Below are positions 19,947-29,513 of a stretch of 64,000 nt of DNA, piece after piece. Made by a program: the position numbers and the translations under genes. How positions within the stretch are numbered: the first letter of the stretch is position 1; every line of letters starts with the position of its first letter. This DNA is from Cytospora piceicola. Lineage: Eukaryota; Ascomycota; Sordariomycetes; Diaporthales; Cytosporaceae. The stretch lies in assembly GCA_023375675.1 (NCBI GenBank), contig JALQBC010000067.1, positions 62,001-126,000 on the forward strand. The letters run 5' to 3'. The notes under the pieces were generated by a model. It worked only from the letters and a program-made list of their open reading frames with translations, made no database searches and was not told the DNA's origin.

Positions 19947-21302
19947 AAGCAAGATTGTGAATAAGAGCCAAACTCCGGGGAAGCCTTAAAGCTTTAGTAA
20001 CCAAAGATAAGAAGTAAATTTCTTATCCGGCCTGATTAATGATTCAGGGTAAGGTAATATCACTAAAGATGAGGGATTTTGTTCCTTAAATAGGTGATCG
20101 CGGATCTAAATCAGTAGTACCCTCAAAGCTACTGTAAAAGAGCAACGGGTAGACGGTTCTTTTATTATATTAAATATAATAATAAGGTGTATTCTAGGAC
20201 GCTGGGAAATCCAGTTTTAATAATAAATTTTTTTTTAATTTTTAATATTAAATTAAATTGTTAACCGGAAAAACGTAGCATAATAAATAATTTATCGTTA
20301 AAGGGTCATAGTTGTAAATTTTCTACTACAACCAATGACCAGTTGACTTATAAATTAAATCCTTATTATATTACAGGTTTTGTAGATGGTGAAGGTTCTT
20401 TTATAATTACTGTGAATCCTAATTCTAGACTTAATACAGGGTATAGAGTAAAAGCAACATTTTCTATTGGTTTACATGAAAGGGATCTACCTTTATTGAA
20501 ATTAATTCAAAATTATTTCGGGGTAGGTTCTATAAGTAAACTAGGGAAAAATTCAATACAGTATCGTGTTTCTAGTATTGAAGAATTAGGATTAATTATT
20601 TCTCATTTTGATGAATATCCTTTGGTTTCTAAAAAAAATGCAGACTTTCTTCTGTTTAAAGAAGCATATTCTTTAATAAAACAGGGAGAACACTTAAACA
20701 TGGAAGGTTTAAAAAATATCTTAGCATTAAAAGCTAGTATAAATTTAGGTTTAACTGAGGAATTAAAAGAAGCTTTTCCAGATGTTATTCCTGTTTTGAG
20801 ACCTAGCTTAAAACACCCATGTTTAATAGCGGATTTTAATTGATTTGCAGGTTTTACGGATGCTGAAGGGTGTTTTTTTATTTCTATTAGAGAATCTGCT
20901 AATTCTGCGCTAAAAGAAGCAGTTTCATTACGTTTTGTGTTAACTCAACATCTGCGTGATGAAGAGTTATTGAGATCTTTTATTACAATATTAGGGTGTG
21001 GAAGATACATTCCCCGTTCTAATAAGGATTATGCTGAATTTGTTGTGGAAAGATTTGCGGATATTAATTTAAAAATTGCCCCTTTATTTGAAAAATATAA
21101 ACTGCATGGTGCAAAACGGCATGATTTTAACGACTTTAAAAAAGTAGTAACTTTAATGGGTAATAAAGATCATTTAAAATTAAGTGGGTTAAATGAAATA
21201 AAAAAAATTAAATCAAACATGAACAAGAAGAGAACCACCACTTTAGACCAAATATAACAAAATTAAAGAAATAAATCTTTTTAATTAAGGTATTAAGCTA
21301 CG
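19947..21302 (+). mobile_element. cox3 intron 2 (group I) with LAGLIDADG ORF
   Basis: The core is at the 5' side: AGAGCCAAACTCCGGGGAAG (19966), GTGATCGCGGATCTAAATCA (20093), AAAGAGCAACGGGTAGACGG (20137) and GTGTATTCTAGGACGCTGGG (20187). It is a sibling of the three atp6 introns. It ends at G21302; exon 3 starts AGTGCTTTAACTCC. Confidence 0.78.
20343..21257 (+). CDS. LAGLIDADG homing endonuclease of cox3 intron 2
   Basis: Double-motif enzyme: TGFVDGEGSF (20378) and AGFTDAEGCF (20848). Surrounding features are NPYYITG, HFDEYPLVSKKNADFLLFKE, LTQHLRDEELLRSF and LGCGRYIPRS. TGA 20841 is Trp. It ends at TAA 21255-21257. TTG 20343 is only a nominal start; the frame is open about 60 bases further up through FSTTTNDQL, the usual HEG leader. 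No stop separates the two domains, so the gene appears intact. Confidence 0.87.
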
Positions 21303-21609
21303 AGTGCTTTAACTCCTACAGTTGAGTTAGGAGCTCAATGACCTCCTATAGGTATTGAACCTGTGAACCCTTTTGAACTTCCGTTACTTAACACAGTACT
21401 TTTATTATCAAGTGGAGCTACAGTTACATACGCTCATCACTCTTTAATACAGGGAGAGAGAAAAGGTGCTTTATATGGTTCAGTTGCAACAGTATTATTA
21501 GCTGTAATTTTTACATTCTTCCAAGGTATTGAATATAGTGTATCATCTTTTACTATAAGTGATGGTGCTTTTGGTACATGTTTTTTCTTCGGTACAGGGT
21601 TTCACGGAT
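21303..21609 (+). CDS. cox3: Cytochrome c oxidase subunit 3, exon 3
   Basis: [20 protein letters not shown], then [57 protein letters not shown] and [13 protein letters not shown]. Ends in GGAT, the first base of a split Leu codon completed by exon 4. Confidence 0.93.
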
Positions 21610-22901
21610 TGAGTAGCAGTCCTATAATTTTTTATAATAATTCTAAAGGAGAAATAAAAAACCATGAGGTTTTAGTTAATAATACTAATATGAATAAATT
21701 ATTGATTACTTACCCTCAGTTTACACCTAAAGCTAATTTTTATTTAGATAGAGAGTTTTTAGAGTGATTTATAGGGTTTACTGATGGGGAGGGAAATTTT
21801 CATATTAGACTTAACGCTTTAAAAGAAAATACATACAAATCTGCTCAATTTACATTTCAAATAGGTCTTCATAAGGATGATGCAAAGGTATTAGAATATA
21901 TTATGAATACTTTAAAATGTGGGCATATTTCTAAATCTAACAATAAAATAAATTATTTTGTAAATGATATAAATTCCTTATTATATGTTATAATACCTAT
22001 ATTCGAGTATATTAATCTTAATAGTTCAAAATATCATCAATTTGAAGTGTTTAAAAAAGCGGTATTTTTAACGAAGGATAAACGTCATTTGTTAGCTGAA
22101 GGGAAATTAGCTATAATCAGATTTAAGCAAGAAATGAGTAGTATGTCTGGTAAATGAATACCTGGTTCTATTAGTAATAAAATTAATATAACTAAGTATT
22201 GATTAGCTGGATTTATTGATGCGGATGCTACCTTTTCAACTAATAAATATGTGCCTAGATTTAAATTAGAAAATCATATTAAGGAGTTAGAATTGTTTAA
22301 TAAAATAAAAGAATTTCTTAAAGTTGGTAATGTATTATTAACTACACCTAGAGTGTACAGAGAAAATAGTAACCCTACTGTAGTATTAGAAATCAATAAA
22401 GTTCAACACCTTAGAGATATTTTAATACCTTTAATGTTTGAAAAAGATTGTCTTTTATTACATACATTAAAAGCTGAAGATTTTACCTTGTGATTAAAAT
22501 TAGTGGATATGTATTATAAAGGTTATCATACTACAGTAGAAGGTAAGTATTTATTTGACGCAATTAAATTATATATTAATAAATATAGATTAACAACTAA
22601 TGTAAATTTACTTAAAGATAAGGAACTTATTTCTATGCGAGAGATCGAAAATTTGTTGTCTAAACTTTCTTTATTAGCCAGTCCATATGAAGTAAGACAA
22701 GGATTAAGATATCATAGGGATACAGATAAATTAGTAAGTGAAGCTACTAAAATTGTTGCTGTAGATAGTAATAACAATAGAAATTTTTATAAGAGTATGG
22801 TAGAATGTGCTCAAGATCTTAATATTTCTAGAAAGACCGTTAAAGAATATTTAAATACAGGTAAATCTTATAAAGGGTATACTTTTTTTTTTGAGCTCTA
22901 G
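21610..22901 (+). CDS. LAGLIDADG homing endonuclease with NUMOD1-like tail, in frame with cox3 exon 3
   Basis: LAGLIDADG_2-like double-domain enzyme: [10 protein letters not shown] (21775) and [10 protein letters not shown] (22208), TGA codons at 21765, 22155, 22200 and 22492 read as Trp. Other features are [18 protein letters not shown] and a tail with [18 protein letters not shown], then [17 protein letters not shown], a NUMOD1-type helix-turn-helix. In motif 2 the last part reads ADATF instead of xEGxF, so one acidic partner may be altered. About 430 residues; ends TAG 22899-22901. Confidence 0.86.
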
Positions 22902-23329
22902 TATAAATTTCGTTTGATTAACTTGCGTACAAACGAAATTTCTCCTCAGTGTTATTATATTATTTTATAATAAAAAAGTGAATAGCAAGAAAGTCATTAT
23001 GTGCGTAGTTGGATATGCTTAATGATAATTTGCTGCCAAGTTTATATATTGTATCAGATATATAAAAAGGTTCAAAGACTAGCTAATAAATATTAATTTA
23101 CTTTAGAACATAGAACCAGTTTCGTAAGGTACCTTTACGATTTAGCTAACGTTTTATTTTAGGCTTATTAAGCCTTCTAATCCCACGGTTATTGTAATAA
23201 ATTCTAAGTAAAGAATGGCATTAGAACTTTTCATGTTAATTATCAAACTAACCAAGATTTTGTTTGATGAGCACTAACATGGTGACATAGTCTAGACAAC
23301 AATGTGAATTGTTGATTATAATATTTTTG
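21610..23329 (+). mobile_element. cox3 intron 3 (group I) with in-frame LAGLIDADG ORF
   Basis: Interrupts FHGL/HVIIGT. The ORF is continuous with exon 3; the structured core follows it at 22985-23300 (GGAACCAG-like words, TAAAGAATGGCATTAGAAC, then GACATAGTCTAGAC as S element). It ends at G23329. Confidence 0.8.
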
Positions 23330-23499
23330 TGCACGTAATAATAGGAACAATTTTCATAGCAGTAGCCCTGTGAAGAATATTTGCCTACCATTTAACAGAC
23401 AACCATCACGTTGGATTCGAAGGTGGTATTTTATATTGACATTTTGTGGATGTTGTATGACTTTTTTTGTACGTTTCAGTTTATTACTGAGGTTCATAA
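23330..23499 (+). CDS. cox3: Cytochrome c oxidase subunit 3, exon 4
   Basis: Completes COX3: LHVIIGTIFIAVALWRIFAY, HLTDNHHVGFEGGILYWHF, VDVVWLFLYVSVYYWGS, with three TGA codons as Trp, ending TAA 23497-23499. A second copy of this exon sits at 24628-24792. Confidence 0.95.
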
Positions 23500-23960
23500 T
23501 TTCATATTCTATTCTTCTTTACGTTTCAGGTTCTATTCTTTACGTTTCAGGAAAAAAACGTGAACGTTCAGATGAAAGTGAAGAAGAGGTTGAGCATTCC
23601 AGCAATAAAAAGGAAAAACTGGAAAAAGAATTAGCAGGTTATGTGCAAGATTTTAATGAAATAGAAAGAGCTTTGCAATTGGATAAAAAATTGCCTGATA
23701 GTCAAAAAGAGTTAAATGCTGAAGCAGAACAACTTAAAAAAGATTATCCTACATTTTTCGATGAAGATAGTGAAAACACTACTAAGGAAGGTTTAGATCA
23801 ACTTAAGCAATATCTTGAAGGGGAAGCTCGTCATGCTAAATCTAAATATGATGAGCTTAATACTTTTCATGAAAAAAAAAAAATTAAACAAGATTCTAGC
23901 GAAGTTGTGAATGATGGGTCTGAACCAACACCTTTAGGTGATTTAGATGGAGGTGAATAA
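23457..23960 (+). CDS. Unrecognised acidic, coiled-coil-like ORF overlapping the cox3 end
   Basis: ATG 23457 lies inside the last part of cox3 in another frame and opens 167 codons ending TAA 23958-23960. Residues 1-35 are hydrophobic (RFSLLLRFIISYSILLYV), a possible membrane anchor. The rest is strongly charged: KKRERSDESEEEVEHSSNKK, EKLEKELAGYVQDFNEIERA, ending SEPTPLGDLDGGE, with heptad-like spacing of Leu and charged residues. A direct repeat (TCTTTACGTTTCAGG, 23517 and 23539) marks the junction after the cox3 stop. Related acidic relics occur after the second cox3 3' copy. It is in no family I recognise; it might also start at a non-ATG codon after the cox3 stop. Confidence 0.5.
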   Translation: MTFFVRFSLLLRFIISYSILLYVSGSILYVSGKKRERSDESEEEVEHSSNKKEKLEKELAGYVQDFNEIERALQLDKKLPDSQKELNAEAEQLKKDYPTFFDEDSENTTKEGLDQLKQYLEGEARHAKSKYDELNTFHEKKKIKQDSSEVVNDGSEPTPLGDLDGGE

Positions 23961-24002
23961 TATCAAAAATATCTATGTTATGCATACGATAAAATAATTT
24001 AT

Positions 24003-24077
24003 TTTTCTCTTCCCCTTTTCCTCTGCAGGAGTGCAGAGGCACGGGGACCCTGGAGGGTCCCCAAGGGACCCGTAGGG
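24003..24077. repeat. GC palindrome cluster (CTGCAG/GGACCC type)
   Basis: CTCTGCAGGAGTGCAGAG followed by GGGGACCCTGGAGGGTCCCC and AAGGGACCCGTAGGGC: nested short palindromes. A near-identical block is at 46932-47008; shorter relatives are at 33820, 40860 and 48119. Confidence 0.8.
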
Positions 24078-24179
24078 CTAGTTTTAAATTTAATTATGCT
24101 CTTTTCTATAAAGGCGTAATCTATATTAAATAATAATTATATAGTAGGTTGCATAGTATAAAAATACTATGCACCTTAA

Positions 24180-24248
24180 AGAGCATAGTTTAATGGTAAA
24201 ATAAGAAGCTTCAACCTTCCGGTTCTCAGTTCGAATCTGAGTGCTCTT
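24180..24248 (+). tRNA. trnW(tca): tRNA-Trp (TCA), copy 1
   Basis: Acceptor AGAGCAT/GTGCTCT, anticodon loop CTTCAAC with TCA, T arm CTCAGTTCGAATCTGAG. Anticodon UCA reads UGA and UGG, matching the use of UGA for Trp throughout the window. Acceptor pairing is complete here, better than in copy 2. Confidence 0.88.
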
Positions 24249-24627
24249 GATCTTTCATGGCTAATTTTATACGAAGCCATACTTCGTAGGGTAGACGTTT
24301 ACGACTACTAGGCAGTCTAACTATTAATGTAATGTGGCTAATTTCATATAAGTAGCGACTGTAAGTAAGTTTCAAAATTACTTAAAGATGGCTTAGCCGT
24401 AATAAACCCCCTTTAATAAATCTTTAAGTCCTTTTTTTTTTTCGTTCTATTTACCCATGTAAAGCAAAACTAATAAACTTCTTTTTTTCCTGCGCGGCCG
24501 CAGGACTTCTAAAAAAAATTAGAAAAATACATTTTGCGTTCTTTTTTTAATTAGGGTAGCCCGGAGGGCTAAGATATAATATATATCATTTATGCCTACT
24601 ACTTATTAAAATTAATGGTAAGCTGGC
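24249..24627. other. Spacer trnW to cox3 3' copy
   Basis: No gene. T-rich tracts and a GC hairpin (TGCGCGGCCGCA, 24491) followed by AATACATTTTGCGTT (24527), which resembles the end of the ~110-base repeat found at 50807, 53044 and 54581. Confidence 0.4.
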
Positions 24628-24792
24628 GTAATAATCGGAACAATTTTCATAGCAGTAGCTTTATGAAGAATATTCGCTTACCTTTTAACAGACAACCATC
24701 ACGTTGGATTCGAAGGTGGTATTTTATATTGACATTTTGTGGATGTAGTATGATTATTCTTATATGTTTCAGTTTACTACCGAGGATCTTAG
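24628..24792 (+). pseudogene. Second copy of cox3 exon 4
   Basis: Codes VIIGTIFIAVALWRIFAY, LLTDNHHVGFEGGILYWHF, VDVVWLFLYVSVYYRGS and TAG, in frame throughout, against exon 4. Differences are mostly synonymous (CTT ATG.. for CTG TG.., TTC for TTT) with H-to-L and W-to-R changes. A run of about 60 bases around the DNHHVGFEGG codons is identical. Nothing upstream provides a start. Either this is the displaced native 3' end or exon 4 at 23330 is. Confidence 0.88.
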
Positions 24793-24944
24793 TTTTAATA
24801 ATTACTTGTTGTTTTTATTATTATTACTATCAAAATAGTGGTATAGAATTATTCAATATAAAGGATCAAAAATTGATCCTTTAAATACTTTTGAGTAGGA
24901 GGTAAATACAGAAGTATAAATTTTTTTTTGCTTTCAAGGCTAGA

Positions 24945-25310
24945 TGTGATTAACTATCTGTAGATATATGTGATGTAAATTCAAATAATGAAAATTCAGA
25001 AGATGAAGGTCCAGAAGGTGAATCACCTTCTGGACCTTCAAGGTTCATCAGGTCATGGTACAGCCGGTAAAGCTGAAGTTCAATCTGAATCATAAGATCC
25101 ACCGCTTGCTATCCCTAAACTATATATATATGTAAGGGGGGGGGTTAGGGGGTAACCACCGGAAGGTGAAGAAGAACCAGAAGGTAGTGATTCTGATAAA
25201 TATGAGTATACTATAGTAGATGTCCTAATACCAGATAGTAGAGTTATAATAGTAAGGTTAAATCCTCACGATTCCGATGTTACTATTGCTATCCTCATAC
25301 TTCTAGCTTG
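24945..25310 (+). pseudogene. Relics of acidic ORFs after the cox3 3' copy
   Basis: Two open stretches rich in Glu, Asp, Pro, Ser and Gly: NSNNENSEDEGPEGESPSGP (about 24980-25045, containing a palindrome CCAGAAGGTGA/TCACCTTCTGG) and PEGEEEPEGSDSDKYEYTIV, then DVLIPDSRVIIVRLNPHDSD (25158-25290). They are separated by a G-run cluster. They resemble in composition the acidic ORF that follows the first cox3 end. No complete frame. Confidence 0.45.
25100..25145. repeat. 46-base repeat, copy A
   Basis: CACCGCTTGCTATCCC, then AAACTATATATATATGTAAG and a G-run. Copy B at 25588-25635 differs by a TT insertion and G-run length. A shortened relative (CCCCCAAACTATATATGTAA) is at 41398. Confidence 0.8.
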
Positions 25311-25374
25311 CGCACGAGGGGATTCGAAATATAAATTAATTATAATCGTATAATATTTTTTTTATATGATATGA

Positions 25375-25446
25375 GGGAATTTAGTATAATGGTAATACAT
25401 ATGGCTCTTAACCATTAAGATGTCGGTTCGAATCAGACAATTCCCA
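25375..25446 (+). tRNA. trnK(ctt): tRNA-Lys (CTT)
   Basis: Acceptor GGGAATT/AATTCCC, D arm TAGTATAATGGTAATAC, anticodon loop CTCTTAA giving CTT, T arm GTCGGTTCGAATCAGAC. It is close in sequence to trnK(TTT) at 26181. A CUU lysine tRNA is not normally present in fungal mitochondria, where UUU reads both codons. Confidence 0.8.
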
Positions 25447-25587
25447 TTTTAGTGTGGAGGGCGGTTTTTAAGTAGTCTTACGAAATAGTAACTTACTTCG
25501 TAGAGTAGGCAATATATTTCACCTTATATCTAATATATTATTATAGCTTGTTTATAGAAAAACAGGTAAAAAAAAGTTTTTTAACCC

Positions 25588-25635
25588 ACCGCTTGCTATC
25601 CCTTTAAACTATATATATATGTAAGGGGGGGGGGG
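25588..25635. repeat. 46-base repeat, copy B
   Basis: CACCGCTTGCTATCCCTTT, then AAACTATATATATATGTAAG and a G-run; see 25100-25145. Confidence 0.8.
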
Positions 25636-25793
25636 TATTAAAGCAATCAAAAATTCGATAAGACAAGACCCAAAATATAATAAGTATAGCTCCCACCTAA
25701 AATTTTAGGTAGAGTTCCGCGTCGCCCGCCGCAGGCGGGCTATGTGGAACATCCCCTCCCCCGGGGGGGGGGGGAGGGGACGTTCTAAATTAA

Positions 25794-25862
25794 AGAGTAT
25801 AGTTTAATGGTAAAATAAGAAGCTTCAACCTTCCGGTTCTCAGTTCGAATCTGAGTTCTCTT
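25794..25862 (+). tRNA. trnW(tca): tRNA-Trp (TCA), copy 2
   Basis: Differs from copy 1 at two positions, both in the acceptor stem (AGAGTAT/GTTCTCT), leaving one T-T mismatch. All loops are identical. Flanks are unrelated beyond the tRNA, so only the tRNA itself was copied. Possibly functional, possibly a young pseudogene. Confidence 0.75.
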
Positions 25863-26180
25863 GAAAAAAAAAGAAAAAAATTTTTTTTTATTCGTTCGTC
25901 CAGCTCCGAAGGGTGCTCCTTCGGAGGGAGCATATTTTTAATTAGCCTAATTTATTTAGTCGTAATACCATGCTTTTTTTTTTAGTATTCCTATATAAGT
26001 TTATCTCAGAATTTGGGCGAAATATCATGGGGGTAAATATAATACTATTATTGCTTACTTCGTAAGGTTGGTTTGTAGTTTGGCCGCATCACCCTTCGGC
26101 CGAAGTATCCTTTCAGGTGCACCCAAACCAACAATAGATATATTTATTGTTTTTAAATAATTATATTATATAATGTAACT

Positions 26181-26253
26181 AGGGTTTTTAGTATAATGGT
26201 AATACATGTGGCTTTTAATCACTAAGATATCGGTTCGAATCCGGTAGAACCTA
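26181..26253 (+). tRNA. trnK(ttt): tRNA-Lys (TTT)
   Basis: D arm TAGTATAATGGTAATAC, anticodon loop CTTTTAA giving TTT, T arm ATCGGTTCGAATCCGGT, acceptor AGGGTTT/AGAACCT with one mismatch. The standard mitochondrial lysine tRNA, reading AAA and AAG. Confidence 0.85.
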
Positions 26254-27064
26254 TACACACTTTATCAAATCTAATCCAATCCTATATAATCAAATCTTAT
26301 TTTTGGCTATAAAGTATTAATAAATAACGGATCTAATTTTTTTTCAACATAATTAGTAGTTTATTATTTAAATAATGATATATTTGTGCTTGGTTGTAAT
26401 AATATAGGCTACAGAGGGAAAGTTGCTATAGGTAGATAAGATATTGGCTAAATATTGTGTGTTAATACACGCACGCTTACGAAGTAGCAGCAGAGTGTTC
26501 GATTTATATCATTTCTTCTAATCCCCCCCTACAAGCAATTTGTGCAGGGGGGGGGGGGGGATTAGGAGGCGATCCCGCTACTTCGAACGGAGTTACTTTT
26601 ATCTAATATATTATAAGTATATAGTTTATATATACTTATAAGTATACTTTACTTAGTGAGGCGAGTATAAATTAATAAGAAAGCAGTTAATGAATTATAG
26701 GAAAACTTGTCACAATATATTAAATTCGTGTTTATACTGCTTTATTTAATTAGGCTAGGTTTTCTGTCCCTAATCCCCGTAGGGGATATGTAGCCATAAA
26801 TTAGTGTTTCGTATCTTAGACGCTATAAAAGAGTGTCACCAGAAGAGGTGTAAGAATAAGTTAGGGGGAGGGCTGACTTTTCTTTATGGTGTTATTCCTT
26901 ACATTCTTGTCGTAAATAAATAAATTATATATTGTCGGTATCCTGAGGCTTTTTCGTTATTTTTATTTAACAAATACGAAAAATAAGGTACAATAGAGGG
27001 GATCCCTGAAGAGATAGTTATAAACACGCATGCTTGCTTTGCAGCAGCTGTAATATAACACTTA
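26254..27064. other. Spacer with trnS relic, GC cluster and nad6-leader-like element
   Basis: Holds a relic of trnS(GCT) at 26414-26500 (GGGAAAGTTGCTATAGG.., GGCTAAATATTGTG, then GAGTGTTCGATTTAT after a GC insertion). A palindrome-core cluster is at 26521-26562 (ACAAGCAATTTGTG between C- and G-runs). An AATAAGAAAGCAGTTAATGA element at 26671 matches the nad6 leader at 30236. Confidence 0.55.
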
Positions 27065-27137
27065 GAATTAGTAACTTAATTGGTCAAGGACTTCCTTGTC
27101 ACGGAAGTAGATGTCGGTTCGAATCCGATCTAATTCG
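27065..27137 (+). tRNA. trnD(gtc): tRNA-Asp (GTC)
   Basis: Acceptor GAATTAG/CTAATTC, anticodon arm CTTCC-TTGTCAC-GGAAG, T arm GTCGGTTCGAATCCGAT. Clean cloverleaf. Confidence 0.93.
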
Positions 27138-27198
27138 TAGGCTATATCAGATAATGCTTGCTACGGAACATTTTTTAATGCTTGCTAAAAAAAAAGTA

Positions 27199-27275
27199 CT
27201 ATCCCCTTCGGGGATCCCTTGGGATCCCTGGAGGGATCCCATGGGGATAGAGGAAAAGTTGCTATAGCTCTTTTT
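27199..27275. repeat. GGATCCC palindrome cluster and trnS 5' fragment
   Basis: CTATCCCCTTCGGGGATCCC, then TTGGGATCCC and GGAGGGATCCC, closed by ATGGGGATAG: nested palindromes. GGAAAAGTTGCTATAGCTC right after (27252) copies the 5' end of trnS(GCT). Confidence 0.7.
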
Positions 27276-27479
27276 CCCCACCCTAACTTCGTATGCCGTA
27301 ACAAGATATTCAAACAAGAAAATGTAATTTAATCTTAACGTCCCCTAATAGTCGTAGCCGCAACCGTAGCCGAGGATATTTCTAATGCCTGCTCTGCGAC
27401 TTAACAAGGTTTAATAAAAATTGCCCATTCCCACCCGGAGGCGGGACACAATAATCTATTTAGAGCTTTTACTCTTCTT

Positions 27480-27749
27480 TAAGAGAGAGACATGATGATC
27501 TGATTAGAGTTGTGTAGGTGTTCGATTCGCCTTGGTAGTAAGATAATACACTGATATTAAAGTGAGGAACTGTAATCTCACGAAGGTAGCATGTATTATA
27601 CTTTGATCCTTTTCATAAAAGCTACAATAAACCTCTCTCCAGACAGTAGAGGAGTTGTAGCGGTTCGGTCACACCTGGAAGGTATCCTTTCAGATGCATC
27701 CCGAGCCTATCTATAAATCTAATTAACTGTTATTTAATATAAAAAATCT
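27480..27749 (+). promoter_or_regulatory. Relic tRNA and conserved leader before a free-standing HEG (copy 4)
   Basis: GGTGTTCGATTCGCCTT (27527) is a relic tRNA T arm. Then come AAGCTACAATAAACCTCTCT and CAGTAGAGGAGTTGTAG (27620-27665), matching leader copy 1 at 14958, and CTATAAATCTAATTAACTG (27712), matching the cox3 leader. The HEG ATG follows at 27750. Confidence 0.55.
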
Positions 27750-29141
27750 ATGTCATATAATCAATTCTTATCCTGTATTTCGTTTGCATCGACCGGTGTT
27801 GCTAATTTCCCTAATTATTTAAAATATCGTAAACCTGCTGCGTTAAGATCATATAGTACTTGAAATAAAGTTCCAGCTATAACTTCCCGTGTAGACGAAA
27901 ATAGTGTAAAATTTTCAGAAGAAGGGAATGTTACAGCTTTATGTGTACTCAGTCATAGCTTCCTAGAATGGTTCGCAGGGTTTACAGATTCTGAAGGTTG
28001 CTTCAGAATTGCTCGCAAGAAAGGTAATACTTTCGAGTTTATCTTTCAAATTAAATTACACATCGACGACAAAGATGCTTTAATTTACATAAAGGACACT
28101 TTAAAGGTAGGTACTGTAATTTTTAGTTTAAAAGATCATAAAGCTACTTTCAGAGTTAGTTCTCTAAAGGAAATAGCTTTGATCGTAGCTATCTTCTCTC
28201 TGCACCAGTCTTCAACGCAATTTAAAGGTTGTGTCTTAAACACAACTAAATATCTTAATTTCCTTGCCTTTGCTAAAGCTTTTAGTATGTACTCACAAGA
28301 TAATAACCGAGCGTATCGTGAATCGATTAAATCAAAGATAGACGCTGTTATTGGAAGCATAAATTATCAAAGAACTGAGTTTTATTTGTCTCCTAACCAT
28401 TATCATATTACAAGTAACTGGCTTTTAGGTTTCATAGAGGGTGATGGTTCGTTTATTTTTAGTAAGAATAATATATTAGCTATTAGCCAGAAAGGAAATG
28501 AGGAATTATTTAAAGCTATTATTAATTACTTTAAACAATTAGCTCCCGAAGAAACCAAAGTGAGTGTAAGTGTAAATCCTAGTGGACGGGGAGATGGGGT
28601 GTTTAATTTACTTATTAACGGAACGCCTTTAATTGAATCCGTTGTTATACCTTTGCTGGATGGTTTAAGCTGGCATACTAAAAAGTATCTAGATTACTGT
28701 GACTGGAAAGCTATATTGCTGATTCGAAAAAAGGGGCTTCATTATTTAAGCGAAGGTAAGGCCATAATAGAACAATTAACAAATCAAATGAATAATAACC
28801 GGTTAACTACTTCTTCGAAAGCTAATGTAACAGACCGTACTGCCCTTTTAGCTCAAGTAGGTCTTTTTTTAGAAAAACCTTCTAATTACGAAATTAGAGA
28901 AGGTAGAATTTTTATTAAATCTTTAAATAAGTACAAAGGTACTTCCGAGTCCGTAGGTGTGGAATTAATAGAGAAAGGTAAGGAAGCTGCGGACAACAGA
29001 GGTCTTATTGAAATCTTTGACTCACTTACAGATTGCGCGGTATTTTTAGGGATCTCGCCTTCAGCTGTGTACAAAAGAGCACATAAAGGAAGCCAATTCT
29101 TATTTAAAAATAAATTAATGTATCTGCGCCGTAGAGGATAA
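27750..29141 (+). CDS. Free-standing LAGLIDADG homing endonuclease with NUMOD1-like tail
   Basis: 463 codons from ATG 27750 to TAA 29139-29141 under code 4 (TGA 27859 as Trp). The leader MSYNQFLSCISFASTG.. is followed by motif 1 AGFTDSEGCF (27977), motif 2 LGFIEGDGSF (28426), a LAGLIDADG_2-type end (IIEQLTNQMNNNRLTTSSKA) and a tail FDSLTDCAVFLGISPSAVYK with a NUMOD1-like helix-turn-helix. It lies between trnD and trnS, not in an intron I can see. It keeps an intact frame where most HEGs nearby are broken, which suggests recent arrival or selection. A truncated paralog is at 53375-53845. Confidence 0.85.
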
Positions 29142-29513
29142 TTTATAACTTAGGCGTAGAAACGAATACTTTAAAGTTAATCAGGCGTAAAACTATTACT
29201 TTCATTGCAGCTATATTGTTGTATGTTGCAGATATTATTGCTGAACTCGCTGTTTTATTTTAAGTTATTTTCTTTACATTAAATAATATTAAGAATTTTT
29301 TTTTATTTAGTGTACAAGAAACCTACGCTTTCTATCACAAAAACTAAGGTACTATTTATCTAATTATGTATACGCGCTTCGCCTGGACGTATGTTTATTT
29401 CCTGAACAAGGCTATATATAATTTAATTAAAGAATTAAATAAAAGAGTAAGGGTAGCGAAGGTAAAGATGCTGCTGTTATGACGGTCTTTACCCTCTTGT
29501 TACCCTTCCTCAA
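29142..29513. other. Spacer HEG-trnS(GCT)
   Basis: No gene or strong repeat seen. A pair GTAAGGGTAGC.../GTTACCCTTCC (about 29445-29505) could form a weak hairpin. Confidence 0.4.

Noticed and set aside
27034..27267. Protein ORF over trnD
   Set aside because: The frame is created by the tRNA and the adjoining GGATCCC palindromes.
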